Assembly: GCA_032100225.1 (NCBI GenBank) | Contig: DAMDJY010000093.1 | Span: forward strand, 1-13,906 | Reading direction: 5' to 3' | Source of the DNA: Mobilicoccus sp032100225 | Lineage (GTDB): Bacteria; Actinomycetota; Actinomycetes; Actinomycetales; Dermatophilaceae | DNA length: 13,906 bases | Shown: one piece after another, positions 1-7,723 of the stretch | How positions within the stretch are numbered: the first letter of the stretch is position 1 | Layout: each line of letters starts with the position of its first letter | The notes under the pieces: generated by a model | What the model was told of the DNA's origin: nothing | The model's database searches: none | The model's input: only the letters and a program-made list of their open reading frames with translations | Translations under genes and position numbers: made by a program

Positions 1-1
1 C

Positions 2-3000
2 CGAGCCGCCCTCGGCGCCACCGACACCGTGATGCTCGACGAGGGCCGCGCCGTCGGCGACCAGGCCCTGCGCACCTGGGTGCGCGGGATCCTCGAACAC
101 ATGCGTCGCGACGGCGCGATCGACCATCCGTGGCTGACCAGGTACCTCAAGGAGGACGGCAACCGTCACTGGATCTGGGGCGGACGCCGCCGCGACCAGG
201 GCGCCCCCGCCTTTCCGCGCGGTCGCAGCGCGCATGCCTTCCCCGTCGCAGGCGGCACGCTCGACACGAAGACGAGCGCGTTCGTGCCGCTGACCTCCCC
301 GCGGTCCTGGTACGCGCGCTGGGCCTCGAAATGCCTCGGCGTCCCGGCCGCTCATGGCGCCTCGCTGAGCATGCACCTGTTCGCTCGCCTCGCCGAGCAC
401 GAGGTCCTGTCGGCCACGCCCACCGCATCCGGCGGCATCGCGTACGGCATCCCGCCCGAGCGCGTCATGGTCGGCCCCCTCAGCGACGCGGTCCTCCTCG
501 AAGAGACGACGCTGCTCGTCTGCGACACCTGCCGATCCCCGCTGCCGGTGTCACCGATCGTCGGCCGCGAACTGCAGGACGGCCCCTGCCTGATGCTCGA
601 CTGCCGCGGGCACCTGCAGGACTCACCCCGCGAGACCGAGTCGTTCTACCGCGGCCTGTTCGCCGCCTCCGACATGCGCCGCGTCGACGCCCGCGAACAC
701 ACGAGCCTGCTCGACGCCACCGAACGGCGCGAGATCGAGGCCGGATTCAAACGCTCCGAGCAGCGACCGGGCGACCCCAACGTCCTCGTCGCCACCCCGA
801 CTCTGGAGATGGGCATCGACATCGGCGACCTGTCGACGGTCATGCTGTCGTCCCTGCCCGATTCGCTCGCGAAGTACCAGCAGCGCGTCGGGCGCGGCGG
901 GCGACTCACCGGATCGTCGCTGTCGCTCGCCTACGTCACCGGGCGTGGGGAGAACCTGCCGCGCCTCGGGGAGCCGACGTCGATGATCAACGGCGCCGTC
1001 CGGCCGCCCGCGACCTACCTCGACGCCGAAGAGATCCTGCAGCGGCAGTTCATCGCCTCGGTCATCGACCGGATGGTGCGGCAGGGGTACGCATCGGTCC
1101 CTCGGACGGCGGGAGAGGTCCTCGCATCGGCCGATCCGGGAACGCTGTTGGGCGACGTCATCCTGCGGATTCGCGAGGACGGGCGCCGGCTGCTGGCGGA
1201 GTTCGTCGCCGCGTTCGCCGACCCGCAGACGCCCGGGCTCGCTGCTCTGGAAGAGTGGGTCCTCGGCACCGGCGAGGCAGCAGAGGATGGCGATCCGCGC
1301 AGCGCCGAAGCGACGATCGTCCGCGCCGTCGGTGAGCACACCCGCGAGCTCGAAGACCTGCGGCGTCGACGCCAGGAGGTCGAGGAGTCGATCCCGCCGC
1401 TGCGCGAACAGGCCGAACGACCGGCCGCGACCGACGAGGACAAGCGTGCGCTGCGGTCCGCCATCGCCGGGTCGCGCCTGATCCGCCAGGTCATCGCCGA
1501 CCTCACCATCGAGGAATCGTGGATCGGCGGGCTCGAACTGCGCGGCCTGCTGCCCAACTACTCGCTCATGGACGACTCGGTGCAGCTCGACGCGCAAGTC
1601 TCGTGGATCGACCCCGACACGCAGCAGTTCGACTTCGAGCCGCTGCTCATCGACCGCGGATCCTCCCGCGCGCTCACCGAACTCGCGCCTGGGGCGTACT
1701 TCTACGCGCGCCGGTTCGAGATGCGGGTCGACGGTGTCGAGCTGGGGCAGGACAACGCCGACGTCCAGACGCACATCGCCTGCGACACCTGCGGATTCGT
1801 CGCCGTCCTGGCATCGCCGGGTGACGCCGGACCACGCATCTGCCCGCGCTGCGGAAGCGCCGGGATCGCCGAGACGGGCCAGCGGTTCGACGCCGCGAAA
1901 CTCGTGCGGGTCTTCTCCGACATCCGGCGCGACGACGCCCTCATCGGGGACAACAGCGACGAGCGACGCCGGACGCGGTTCGAGATCGTGCTTTCTCCCG
2001 ACTTCGACCCGGCGCGACGCGCCGGGCAGTGGTCCGTGGAATCGGTGGGGCTCGGCGTTGCGCACTACCGGCGGATGACCGTGCGGTGGTTCAACGTCGG
2101 CCGCGAGGTGCCGAGCCCGCACACGGTGCAGATGGCCGGGCGGGACGTCACCGCGCACGGGTTCCTCATCTGTGAGGCGTGCGGCAAGCTCGACAGCGGA
2201 TCCGGCGCCAACGACCCGCGCGAGCATCGCGCCTGGTGTCGCCACCGCAGGGCGACCGACGAGCATTCGCGATCTCTGGCGCTGTCCCGCGAACTCGCCA
2301 CGCAGGGCGTGGCGATCAGTCTGCCTCCCGCGATCGTCGACGACATGCACAGCGTGCACAGCCTGTCCGCGGCGCTGCAGCTCGGCCTCCGCGAGGTCAT
2401 GGGCGGCGCACCCGATCACCTGCGGGTCGAGATCGCGCCCCACCCCGTCGACGACGCGCATGGCGAGGTCCGGCAGGCCCTGTTCCTTCACGACACCGTT
2501 CCCGGCGGCACCGGCTACCTCACCGAACTCTCGACCCCCGAACGACTCTGGCCGATCCTCACCCGAGCTGCGCAGGTGCTCGAGACCTGCCCCTGCGCAG
2601 AGGAGGGCCGCGGCAGCTGTCACCGGTGCCTGGCACCGTTCGGTCGCGAGGTCTACCGCATCGACGCGCTCCGGGCGCTGCGATCGCTGCTCGGCGTCGA
2701 GGGGGACCGGCCCGTCGGCGACCTCGACCCCGAGGCGCCCGAATGGGCCGTCACCCAGACGGCTCTCACGCCCGAGACCGGCGAGTCGCGCCTGGAACAG
2801 CAGTTCCGCCGGCGCTTCACCGAGCGTTTGGCCGGGTCGGCGCAGGTGACGTCGAATCCCACCGCGCACGGCCCGGCGCTGACCATCACCGGGCTCGGCG
2901 AGCGCGTGTGGTTCCTCCAGTCGCAGGTCGACATCGAGGGTGCGCGGCCCGACTTCGTCCTCTCCACGGCCGGTGTGCCCAAGGTCGTGATCTTCGCCGA

Positions 3001-4045
3001 CGGCCATGCCTTTCACGCGACGCCCGCGATCAACCGGCTGGCCGATGATGCGATCAAGCGGGAGAGGCTGCGCGCCCACGGGTACCGTGTTCTCGCCGTG
3101 ACGGCGTCGGACCTCGACGACCCCGCCGCACCCGACTGGCTCAACCCCGTACTGCTGCAGATGCTCATGGGGCAGGCGAGCGGACGGGCGGGCTCGGGGA
3201 TCTCCCGATCGGCCATCCAGGAGCACGAGGGCGGTGCGATGACGCTGATCGACGGGCTCCTTCGCGATCCGGAGAGCACACCGCGGACACGGCTGTCCGA
3301 TGCGCTCGCGCTGCTCCTCGGCGCGCAGCAGGAACGGAACACCGTGGGCCAGGCCGGTGCCGACGTCGATCTGCCGGTCGCGGCTGCGGAACATCTCCTC
3401 GCGGGTGCCGTGCCGGACAACGGTGGGATGAACGTGGTGTTCCACCGCCGCGGACACCTGCTCTTCGCGGCCCGGATGTCGGCAGCATCGGTCGTCGAGG
3501 TCGCGCTCATCCTCGACGATCGCGACGAGGCCGTCGCCGACCCGGAGCATCGCGACTCGTGGCGGGAGTGGTTGCGCCTGTCGAACGTGCTGGCGTTCTC
3601 GACCATCCCGCACACGATTACGACCCTGCAGGCCATCCCCGCTGCGCCGACGATCGATCTGTTCACCGGGCCGACGGTCGTCCCCGTCGCGCCGGACCTC
3701 ACCTCCGACCTCCCGGTTGGCTGGGCCGATGTCGACCTCGACCCCGAGTTCACATCACCCGTGGTCGTCGCCCTGGCTCGTCTCCTCGCCGAAGCGGGCG
3801 TGCCGCCGGCCGAATCCGGCGCCGAGGTCGAGACGGGCTCGGTCGTCGATCTGTCCTGGCCGCAACGGCGAATCGCTGTCGTGCTCGATGACATGCCTCT
3901 TGCCGAGATCGACGAGATGACGGCGGCCGGATGGGTCGTGCATCGCGCGGATGGTGAGACCGACAGGCTTGTGGCCGGCATCGTGTCGTCGATGGCCGAG
4001 GATGGGGGACCCGGTTCGCGACATGCACTTGATGAGATCAATTGA
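2..4045 (+). CDS. C-terminal part of a giant DUF1998 (MZB) SF2 helicase, DruE-like; 5' end outside window
   Basis: The frame is open from the first bases of the window, so this is the C-terminal 1347 residues of a larger protein; the ATG at base 29 is used only for numbering. Seen: helicase motif V (ATPTLEMGIDIGDL, about residues 255-268) and motif VI (QRVGRGGR, 285-292) of an SF2 helicase. Walker A and the DEAD/DEAH box must lie upstream. Four cysteine clusters follow or flank these: C165/C168 with C187/C192, a zinc ribbon C585/C588/C605/C608, C715/C718/C737/H739, and C854/C856/C864/C867. The last matches the CxC...CxxC signature of DUF1998/MZB helicases such as MrfA. Residues about 970-1030 (PDF, D975; FADGH, D991) resemble a Vsr/DUF559 nuclease fold, but the usual acidic residue two before D991 is F989, so activity is doubtful. 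The last 300 residues are unrecognised. Family knowledge: huge DUF1998 helicases are Druantia DruE and DISARM-like defence proteins. Assignment to DruE itself is inference. Confidence 0.85.
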   Translation, partial: RAALGATDTVMLDEGRAVGDQALRTWVRGILEHMRRDGAIDHPWLTRYLKEDGNRHWIWGGRRRDQGAPAFPRGRSAHAFPVAGGTLDTKTSAFVPLTSPRSWYARWASKCLGVPAAHGASLSMHLFARLAEHEVLSATPTASGGIAYGIPPERVMVGPLSDAVLLEETTLLVCDTCRSPLPVSPIVGRELQDGPCLMLDCRGHLQDSPRETESFYRGLFAASDMRRVDAREHTSLLDATERREIEAGFKRSEQRPGDPNVLVATPTLEMGIDIGDLSTVMLSSLPDSLAKYQQRVGRGGRLTGSSLSLAYVTGRGENLPRLGEPTSMINGAVRPPATYLDAEEILQRQFIASVIDRMVRQGYASVPRTAGEVLASADPGTLLGDVILRIREDGRRLLAEFVAAFADPQTPGLAALEEWVLGTGEAAEDGDPRSAEATIVRAVGEHTRELEDLRRRRQEVEESIPPLREQAERPAATDEDKRALRSAIAGSRLIRQVIADLTIEESWIGGLELRGLLPNYSLMDDSVQLDAQVSWIDPDTQQFDFEPLLIDRGSSRALTELAPGAYFYARRFEMRVDGVELGQDNADVQTHIACDTCGFVAVLASPGDAGPRICPRCGSAGIAETGQRFDAAKLVRVFSDIRRDDALIGDNSDERRRTRFEIVLSPDFDPARRAGQWSVESVGLGVAHYRRMTVRWFNVGREVPSPHTVQMAGRDVTAHGFLICEACGKLDSGSGANDPREHRAWCRHRRATDEHSRSLALSRELATQGVAISLPPAIVDDMHSVHSLSAALQLGLREVMGGAPDHLRVEIAPHPVDDAHGEVRQALFLHDTVPGGTGYLTELSTPERLWPILTRAAQVLETCPCAEEGRGSCHRCLAPFGREVYRIDALRALRSLLGVEGDRPVGDLDPEAPEWAVTQTALTPETGESRLEQQFRRRFTERLAGSAQVTSNPTAHGPALTITGLGERVWFLQSQVDIEGARPDFVLSTAGVPKVVIFADGHAFHATPAINRLADDAIKRERLRAHGYRVLAVTASDLDDPAAPDWLNPVLLQMLMGQASGRAGSGISRSAIQEHEGGAMTLIDGLLRDPESTPRTRLSDALALLLGAQQERNTVGQAGADVDLPVAAAEHLLAGAVPDNGGMNVVFHRRGHLLFAARMSAASVVEVALILDDRDEAVADPEHRDSWREWLRLSNVLAFSTIPHTITTLQAIPAAPTIDLFTGPTVVPVAPDLTSDLPVGWADVDLDPEFTSPVVVALARLLAEAGVPPAESGAEVETGSVVDLSWPQRRIAVVLDDMPLAEIDEMTAAGWVVHRADGETDRLVAGIVSSMAEDGGPGSRHALDEIN

Positions 4046-4124
4046 GTGGACCGGCACCTCATCAACTCCCCTGTGAACGGGTAACTTGATGAGACCCTTT
4101 AGGTGTACCCGAGCCTCATCAAGT
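4026..4124. promoter_or_regulatory. Four-copy TTGATGAG repeat array, probable operator of the fic operon
   Basis: The octamer TTGATGAG occurs at 4029-4036 (+), 4058-4065 (reverse), 4086-4093 (+) and 4115-4122 (reverse), with starts 29, 28 and 29 bases apart. The last pair extends to a perfect 10-bp inverted repeat, ACTTGATGAG (4084-4093) and CTCATCAAGT (4115-4124). The first copy lies in the last codons of the helicase gene, while the fourth ends directly at the fic ribosome binding site (GGAG 4125-4128). A bound protein could therefore block transcription or ribosome loading of fic. The TTGATG inside each copy resembles a -35 box, but I see no convincing -10 box at the right distance. Candidate ligand (inference): the winged-helix-like C-terminus of the Fic protein. 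Confidence 0.6.
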
Positions 4125-4133
4125 GGAGCCCTC

Positions 4134-5178
4134 ATGTCGCGTGGTCGTCCCAGCCGTGCCACGGTCTACGCACGCCTCGACGCGCAGCTCCACGAGCTGA
4201 ACACGCGCCTGGGCGGCCTTCCCACACCGAAGGAATCGGAGTACGTGTGGGCGGACATCTGGCACCTCGAAGCCCACCACTCCACGGCGATCGAGGGCAA
4301 CACCCTCGTTCTTCGTGAGGTCGAAGCTCTTCTCGACCAAGGGCGAGCGGTCGGCTCCAAACCTCTCGCCGAGTACATGGAGGTCAAGGGATACAGCGAG
4401 GCTGCCGCCTGGGTCTACAGCCAAGCCCACCCGGAGAGTGGCAGGGGGCGGGCCGCTCCTCACCATGCAAGAGATCCGACACATCCATCACCTCGCCATG
4501 ACACCGGTGTGGAGTGTGGCGCCCCACCCCCAGGCCACGGCCGACGAGGCACCGGGGAGCTTTCGCCGGCACGACATCGCGCCGTTCTCCGGAGGTATGA
4601 AACCGCCGCCCTGGCCGCAGGTGGATGCCGACCTCGCCACGTGGGTCCACGACGTGGTGGCGCTCGGCGGTGAGCTGGAGGACTCGGTGTTCGAGGGGCG
4701 GCTGCCCAAGGCGCTCGCTCGTGCCCACGTCGCGTTCGAGCACATTCACCCCTTCCTCGATGGCAACGGCCGCGCGGGGAGGCTGGCCCTCAACCTGGTG
4801 CTCGTCCGCTTGGGGTATCCGCCGGTGATCATTCTCAAGGCCCAGCGAGCGAGCTATCTCGCTGCCATGCAGACGGCAGACCGCGGCGAGTACGGGCCGC
4901 TGGCCGAGATGCTGGCCCGCGCCATGATCGACAACCTCAACCGGTTCATCCTCCCGAACCTCGCCGGGCCCGCGCGGTTCGTTCCCCTACCGGCCCTCGT
5001 CGACGCCGACGTCACCCTGGTGGCCCTTCGCCAGGCGGCCGCCCGGGGGCGGCTGAACGCTATCCGTGGCACGGATGGGGCGTGGCAGAGCACGCGCAAA
5101 GCAGTCGACGAATACAAGGAATCACGTCAACATGCGGGGCGCCGCGGGGACGCCGTCGTCGTGAAGCGGGAGGAGTGA
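4134..5178 (+). pseudogene. Fic-domain AMPylase-like protein (class II, self-inhibited), frame disrupted near 4435-4452
   Basis: The ATG at 4134 is preceded by GTGGAG at 4123-4128 (5-base spacing). The first frame gives about 102 residues of a normal Fic N-terminus, including the inhibitory motif STAIEG (S50, E54, G55; pattern S/TxxxEG/N). Around 4435-4452, a G-rich stretch, homology moves to another frame, which runs to 5178. That frame holds the complete catalytic signature HPFLDGNGRAGR (bases 4747-4782), so the active site looks intact. The C-terminus (about bases 5020-5130) resembles an excisionase/MerR-like winged helix, suggesting DNA binding. Family knowledge: Fic proteins transfer AMP or other phosphate-containing groups to proteins; class II members block their own site with the N-terminal helix. 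The unshifted first frame ends at 4673. The cause may be a real frameshift, a sequencing error in the G run, or recoding. The next gene begins 3 bases after the stop, so they are one operon. Confidence 0.8.
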
Positions 5179-5181
5179 GGA

Positions 5182-7548
5182 ATGCCCACCCTCATCTGGA
5201 GCAAGGTCAAGGACGGCCTGGACGCTTCCATGAAGAAGAAGGCCTACGCCTTCTTCGAGAAGCTGCAGGAGAGCGACGAGCTCCCGGGCCTCCACATCGA
5301 ACCCATCGTCGGCAGCGTCGACGCGCGCGTGCGGACCGGGCGGGTCGACGACAACTTCCGGTGTGTCCTGTTCAAGCTGACCACCGCCGACGAGCCCTTC
5401 TACGTCATTCACGGTGTGTGGAAGCACGACGTCGCCAACCGGATCGCCGAGCAGGTCCGCCTCTCGATGAACCCCATCAACGGGGTGCCCGAGGTCGAGC
5501 GCGTGCTCGGGGAGATCAAGACCGAGGCGCGCACCGTAGCGCCGCGCGTCGATGTCGCGCCCGTCGTGACGAGCCCACCGACCACGGATGAGGCAGCCCC
5601 GATCGCCGAGGCCGAGGTCTCGAAGGTCGAAGCGGCACAGGAGCAGGTCGGAGTTGCAGCGGCACAGATGCAGGTCGCGGCCTCACAGGTTCCCCGATGG
5701 CCGGTCGGACTGACAGCGGACGTCCTGCACGAGGACCTCGGCATCGACCTGGACCTGGCTCGCGCCGCTCTCGCTGCGGTGACCGAGGACGAGCTCGTCG
5801 ACGATGTGATCGGCACCGCGCGTGTCGAGTGGCAGGGCGACGCCCTGCTGGAACTCGCGACCGGCAGCAGCGTGGCCGAGGTGCGTGCGGCCTTCCACCT
5901 CGACGAGGCGGCCGCCCAGACCGCCGCCGAGGTCGACGAGGTCGACGAGGACACCCGAATCGTCGAGACGATCAAGAACCACCCGGCCGCCAAGGCGTCG
6001 TTCCACATCGTCGACGGCGAGGACGAGCTGCGCCGCATCATCGAGGCCGGTGACCTCGGCGCGTGGCGGCTGTTCCTCCACCCCGAGCAGCGGCGGTACG
6101 TGGAGGGTGCTTGCAGGGGTGCCTTCCGGTTGTCGGGCGGTGCGGGAACCGGCAAGACCGTGGTTGCCATTCACCGGGCCCGCCACCTGGCGCAGGAGAA
6201 CCCGAACGCCCGGATTCTTCTGACCACCTTCACCCGCAACCTGGCCGACGATCTGGCCGGTGGCGTGCGACGCCTCGACGACACGATCCAGCTGCGGTCG
6301 AAGCTCGATCAGCCGGGGATCTACGTCAGGGGCATCGACCAGGTGGCGTGGGCCGTGGTCCAACGCGCCGGGGATGACATCGCCGACGCCGTGGCACAGG
6401 TGCTCGGCGATGCTCGGAGCGACGTGCTCGGAGTGACTCCTCCCGGGGTTTGGCAGGAGGCCATCGCCGACGCCGGCGGTGATCTGCCCGCAGCTCTCGC
6501 AACCCAGGCGTTCGTCGAGGCCGAGTATCAGCAGGTCGTGCTGCCCCACGGGATCACCAGCGCGAACGCGTACGTCCGCGTGCGGCGTGCGGGGCGCGGC
6601 GTTGCCCTGGATCGGGCCAAGCGCGTGGCCGTGTGGCGGGTCATCGAGGCCTACCGGGCGAAGGCGCGCGCGGCGGGGACGACGGACTACATCGAAAAGG
6701 CCGCCATCGCCGCGGCCTGGCTCGACCTGCGGGGGGTGCGTCTGTTCGAGCACGTCATCGTCGACGAGGCGCAGGACCTGACGATGCCGCACCTGCGCCT
6801 GCTGCGGGCCCTTGCGGCCGAGGGCCCGAACGACCTGTTCATCTGCGAGGACTCTCACCAGCGCATCTACGGCCAGAAGGTCGTCCTGTCGCATGCAGGG
6901 ATCAACGTGCGGGGGCGCGCGCGCCGGTTGACGTTGAACTACCGCACCACTCAGCAGAACCTCGGCTGGGCCATCGGCATCCTGGCCGGCGCCGAGTGGA
7001 GCGACCTCGAAGGCGAGGGGGAGGAACACGCGTACCACTCGGCTCGATCCGGCCCTCGGCCGATGCTCGTGCCGACCGCGACCTTCGGTGAGGAGCTGGA
7101 CAAGGCCGCGACGATCATCCGCGGGTGGTTGCCGGAGAGGGACAAGGGCGCTCGGGAGAACGTCGCCGAAGGCCGCGCCGCAGCGCCGGAGGACATCGCG
7201 ATCCTCGTCCGCGACCAGTACAAGCGTCAGAACCTCGTCGCCGCCCTCGCCGAGCGCGGCCTGAACGTGCGCTCGGTCGACCGTGAGGCGCCGCGGCCGG
7301 GAATGCCGCTGGTCCTGACGATGCACCGCGCCAAGGGACTCGAGTTCTCCCACGTCCTGCTGTTCGGAGTGGCCGAAGGATCGGTGCCTCGGGCCCTCAA
7401 GGACTACGAGTCCAGCGAGGCCGACCTCGCCGACGCCATGCTGCGCGAGCGAGCGCTCGTGTACGTCGCGGCCACCCGGGCGCGGGATGTCCTCGCCGTC
7501 ACGTGGTCGGGGGAGAGGTCGCGCTTGTTGGGTGACGGGGGACGGTGA
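5182..7548 (+). CDS. RelE/ParE-like domain fused to a UvrD-type SF1 helicase
   Basis: Start ATG 5182 follows AGGAG at 5171-5175, which overlaps the end of fic; the genes are 3 bases apart and likely translationally coupled. Residues 1 to about 105 look like a RelE/ParE toxin fold (conserved R...DDNFRCVLF and a late VWKHD segment). A variable Ala/Glu-rich linker and a helical region fill about 110-290. The helicase core is complete: Walker A GGAGTGKT (319-326), motif Ia TTFTRNLADDL (about 347-357), motif II DEAQD (528-532), motif III/IV (EDSHQRIYGQK, LNYRTTQ), motif V MHRAKGLE (714-721) and motif VI YVAATRAR (761-768). The core of about 500 residues is shorter than E. coli UvrD. Known: UvrD-family enzymes move 3' to 5' on single-stranded DNA using ATP. 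Whether the RelE-like part cleaves RNA, regulates, or only binds is unknown. Beside a DUF1998 helicase, a defence role is likely (inference). Confidence 0.9.
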   Translation: MPTLIWSKVKDGLDASMKKKAYAFFEKLQESDELPGLHIEPIVGSVDARVRTGRVDDNFRCVLFKLTTADEPFYVIHGVWKHDVANRIAEQVRLSMNPINGVPEVERVLGEIKTEARTVAPRVDVAPVVTSPPTTDEAAPIAEAEVSKVEAAQEQVGVAAAQMQVAASQVPRWPVGLTADVLHEDLGIDLDLARAALAAVTEDELVDDVIGTARVEWQGDALLELATGSSVAEVRAAFHLDEAAAQTAAEVDEVDEDTRIVETIKNHPAAKASFHIVDGEDELRRIIEAGDLGAWRLFLHPEQRRYVEGACRGAFRLSGGAGTGKTVVAIHRARHLAQENPNARILLTTFTRNLADDLAGGVRRLDDTIQLRSKLDQPGIYVRGIDQVAWAVVQRAGDDIADAVAQVLGDARSDVLGVTPPGVWQEAIADAGGDLPAALATQAFVEAEYQQVVLPHGITSANAYVRVRRAGRGVALDRAKRVAVWRVIEAYRAKARAAGTTDYIEKAAIAAAWLDLRGVRLFEHVIVDEAQDLTMPHLRLLRALAAEGPNDLFICEDSHQRIYGQKVVLSHAGINVRGRARRLTLNYRTTQQNLGWAIGILAGAEWSDLEGEGEEHAYHSARSGPRPMLVPTATFGEELDKAATIIRGWLPERDKGARENVAEGRAAAPEDIAILVRDQYKRQNLVAALAERGLNVRSVDREAPRPGMPLVLTMHRAKGLEFSHVLLFGVAEGSVPRALKDYESSEADLADAMLRERALVYVAATRARDVLAVTWSGERSRLLGDGGR

Positions 7549-7723
7549 GAACGGTTCCGGCCGTTGCGGACTGGGATTTCAGCTCGATGCTCGGCACGAC
7601 GGCCGACATTTCTCAAGAAGTTCCCTCAACGGTCGTAAGGGACTGGAGGCGCCTGCTACCTGTGGCGGATTGTAGACGGCCTCTGACACCCGCAGGCTCG
7701 GCACCCGAAGGAAGGTCGCACCC
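7549..7723. other. 175-base spacer with ribosome binding site; contains a doubtful 60-codon frame
   Basis: This gap separates the RelE-UvrD gene from the next gene. Near its end is the ribosome binding site GAAGGAAGG (7707-7715). A GTG-started frame of 60 codons fills it exactly (7545-7727): its start overlaps the upstream stop as GTGA, and its stop overlaps the downstream start as ATGA. By my count only 37 of 60 third positions are G or C, clearly fewer than in the flanking genes, and its residues match no family I know. A 5-bp stem AACGG/CCGTT with a 6-base loop just after the upstream stop is too weak to call a terminator. I see no clear promoter boxes. Confidence 0.4.

Noticed and set aside
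623..3613. A 996-codon open frame on the minus strand opposite the helicase gene
   Set aside because: It is antisense to a gene with clear helicase and zinc motifs, its product has an Arg/Gly/Val-rich shadow composition, and no known motif is present. Long antisense frames are expected in very GC-rich coding DNA.
4026..4124. The TTGATGAG repeats as a small CRISPR array
   Set aside because: The units are only 8-10 bases, alternate in orientation and one lies in a coding region. CRISPR repeats are longer and all in one direction.
5683..7353. A 556-codon minus-strand frame opposite the UvrD gene
   Set aside because: It is a shadow of the helicase codons, with no recognisable domain and no ribosome binding site evidence.
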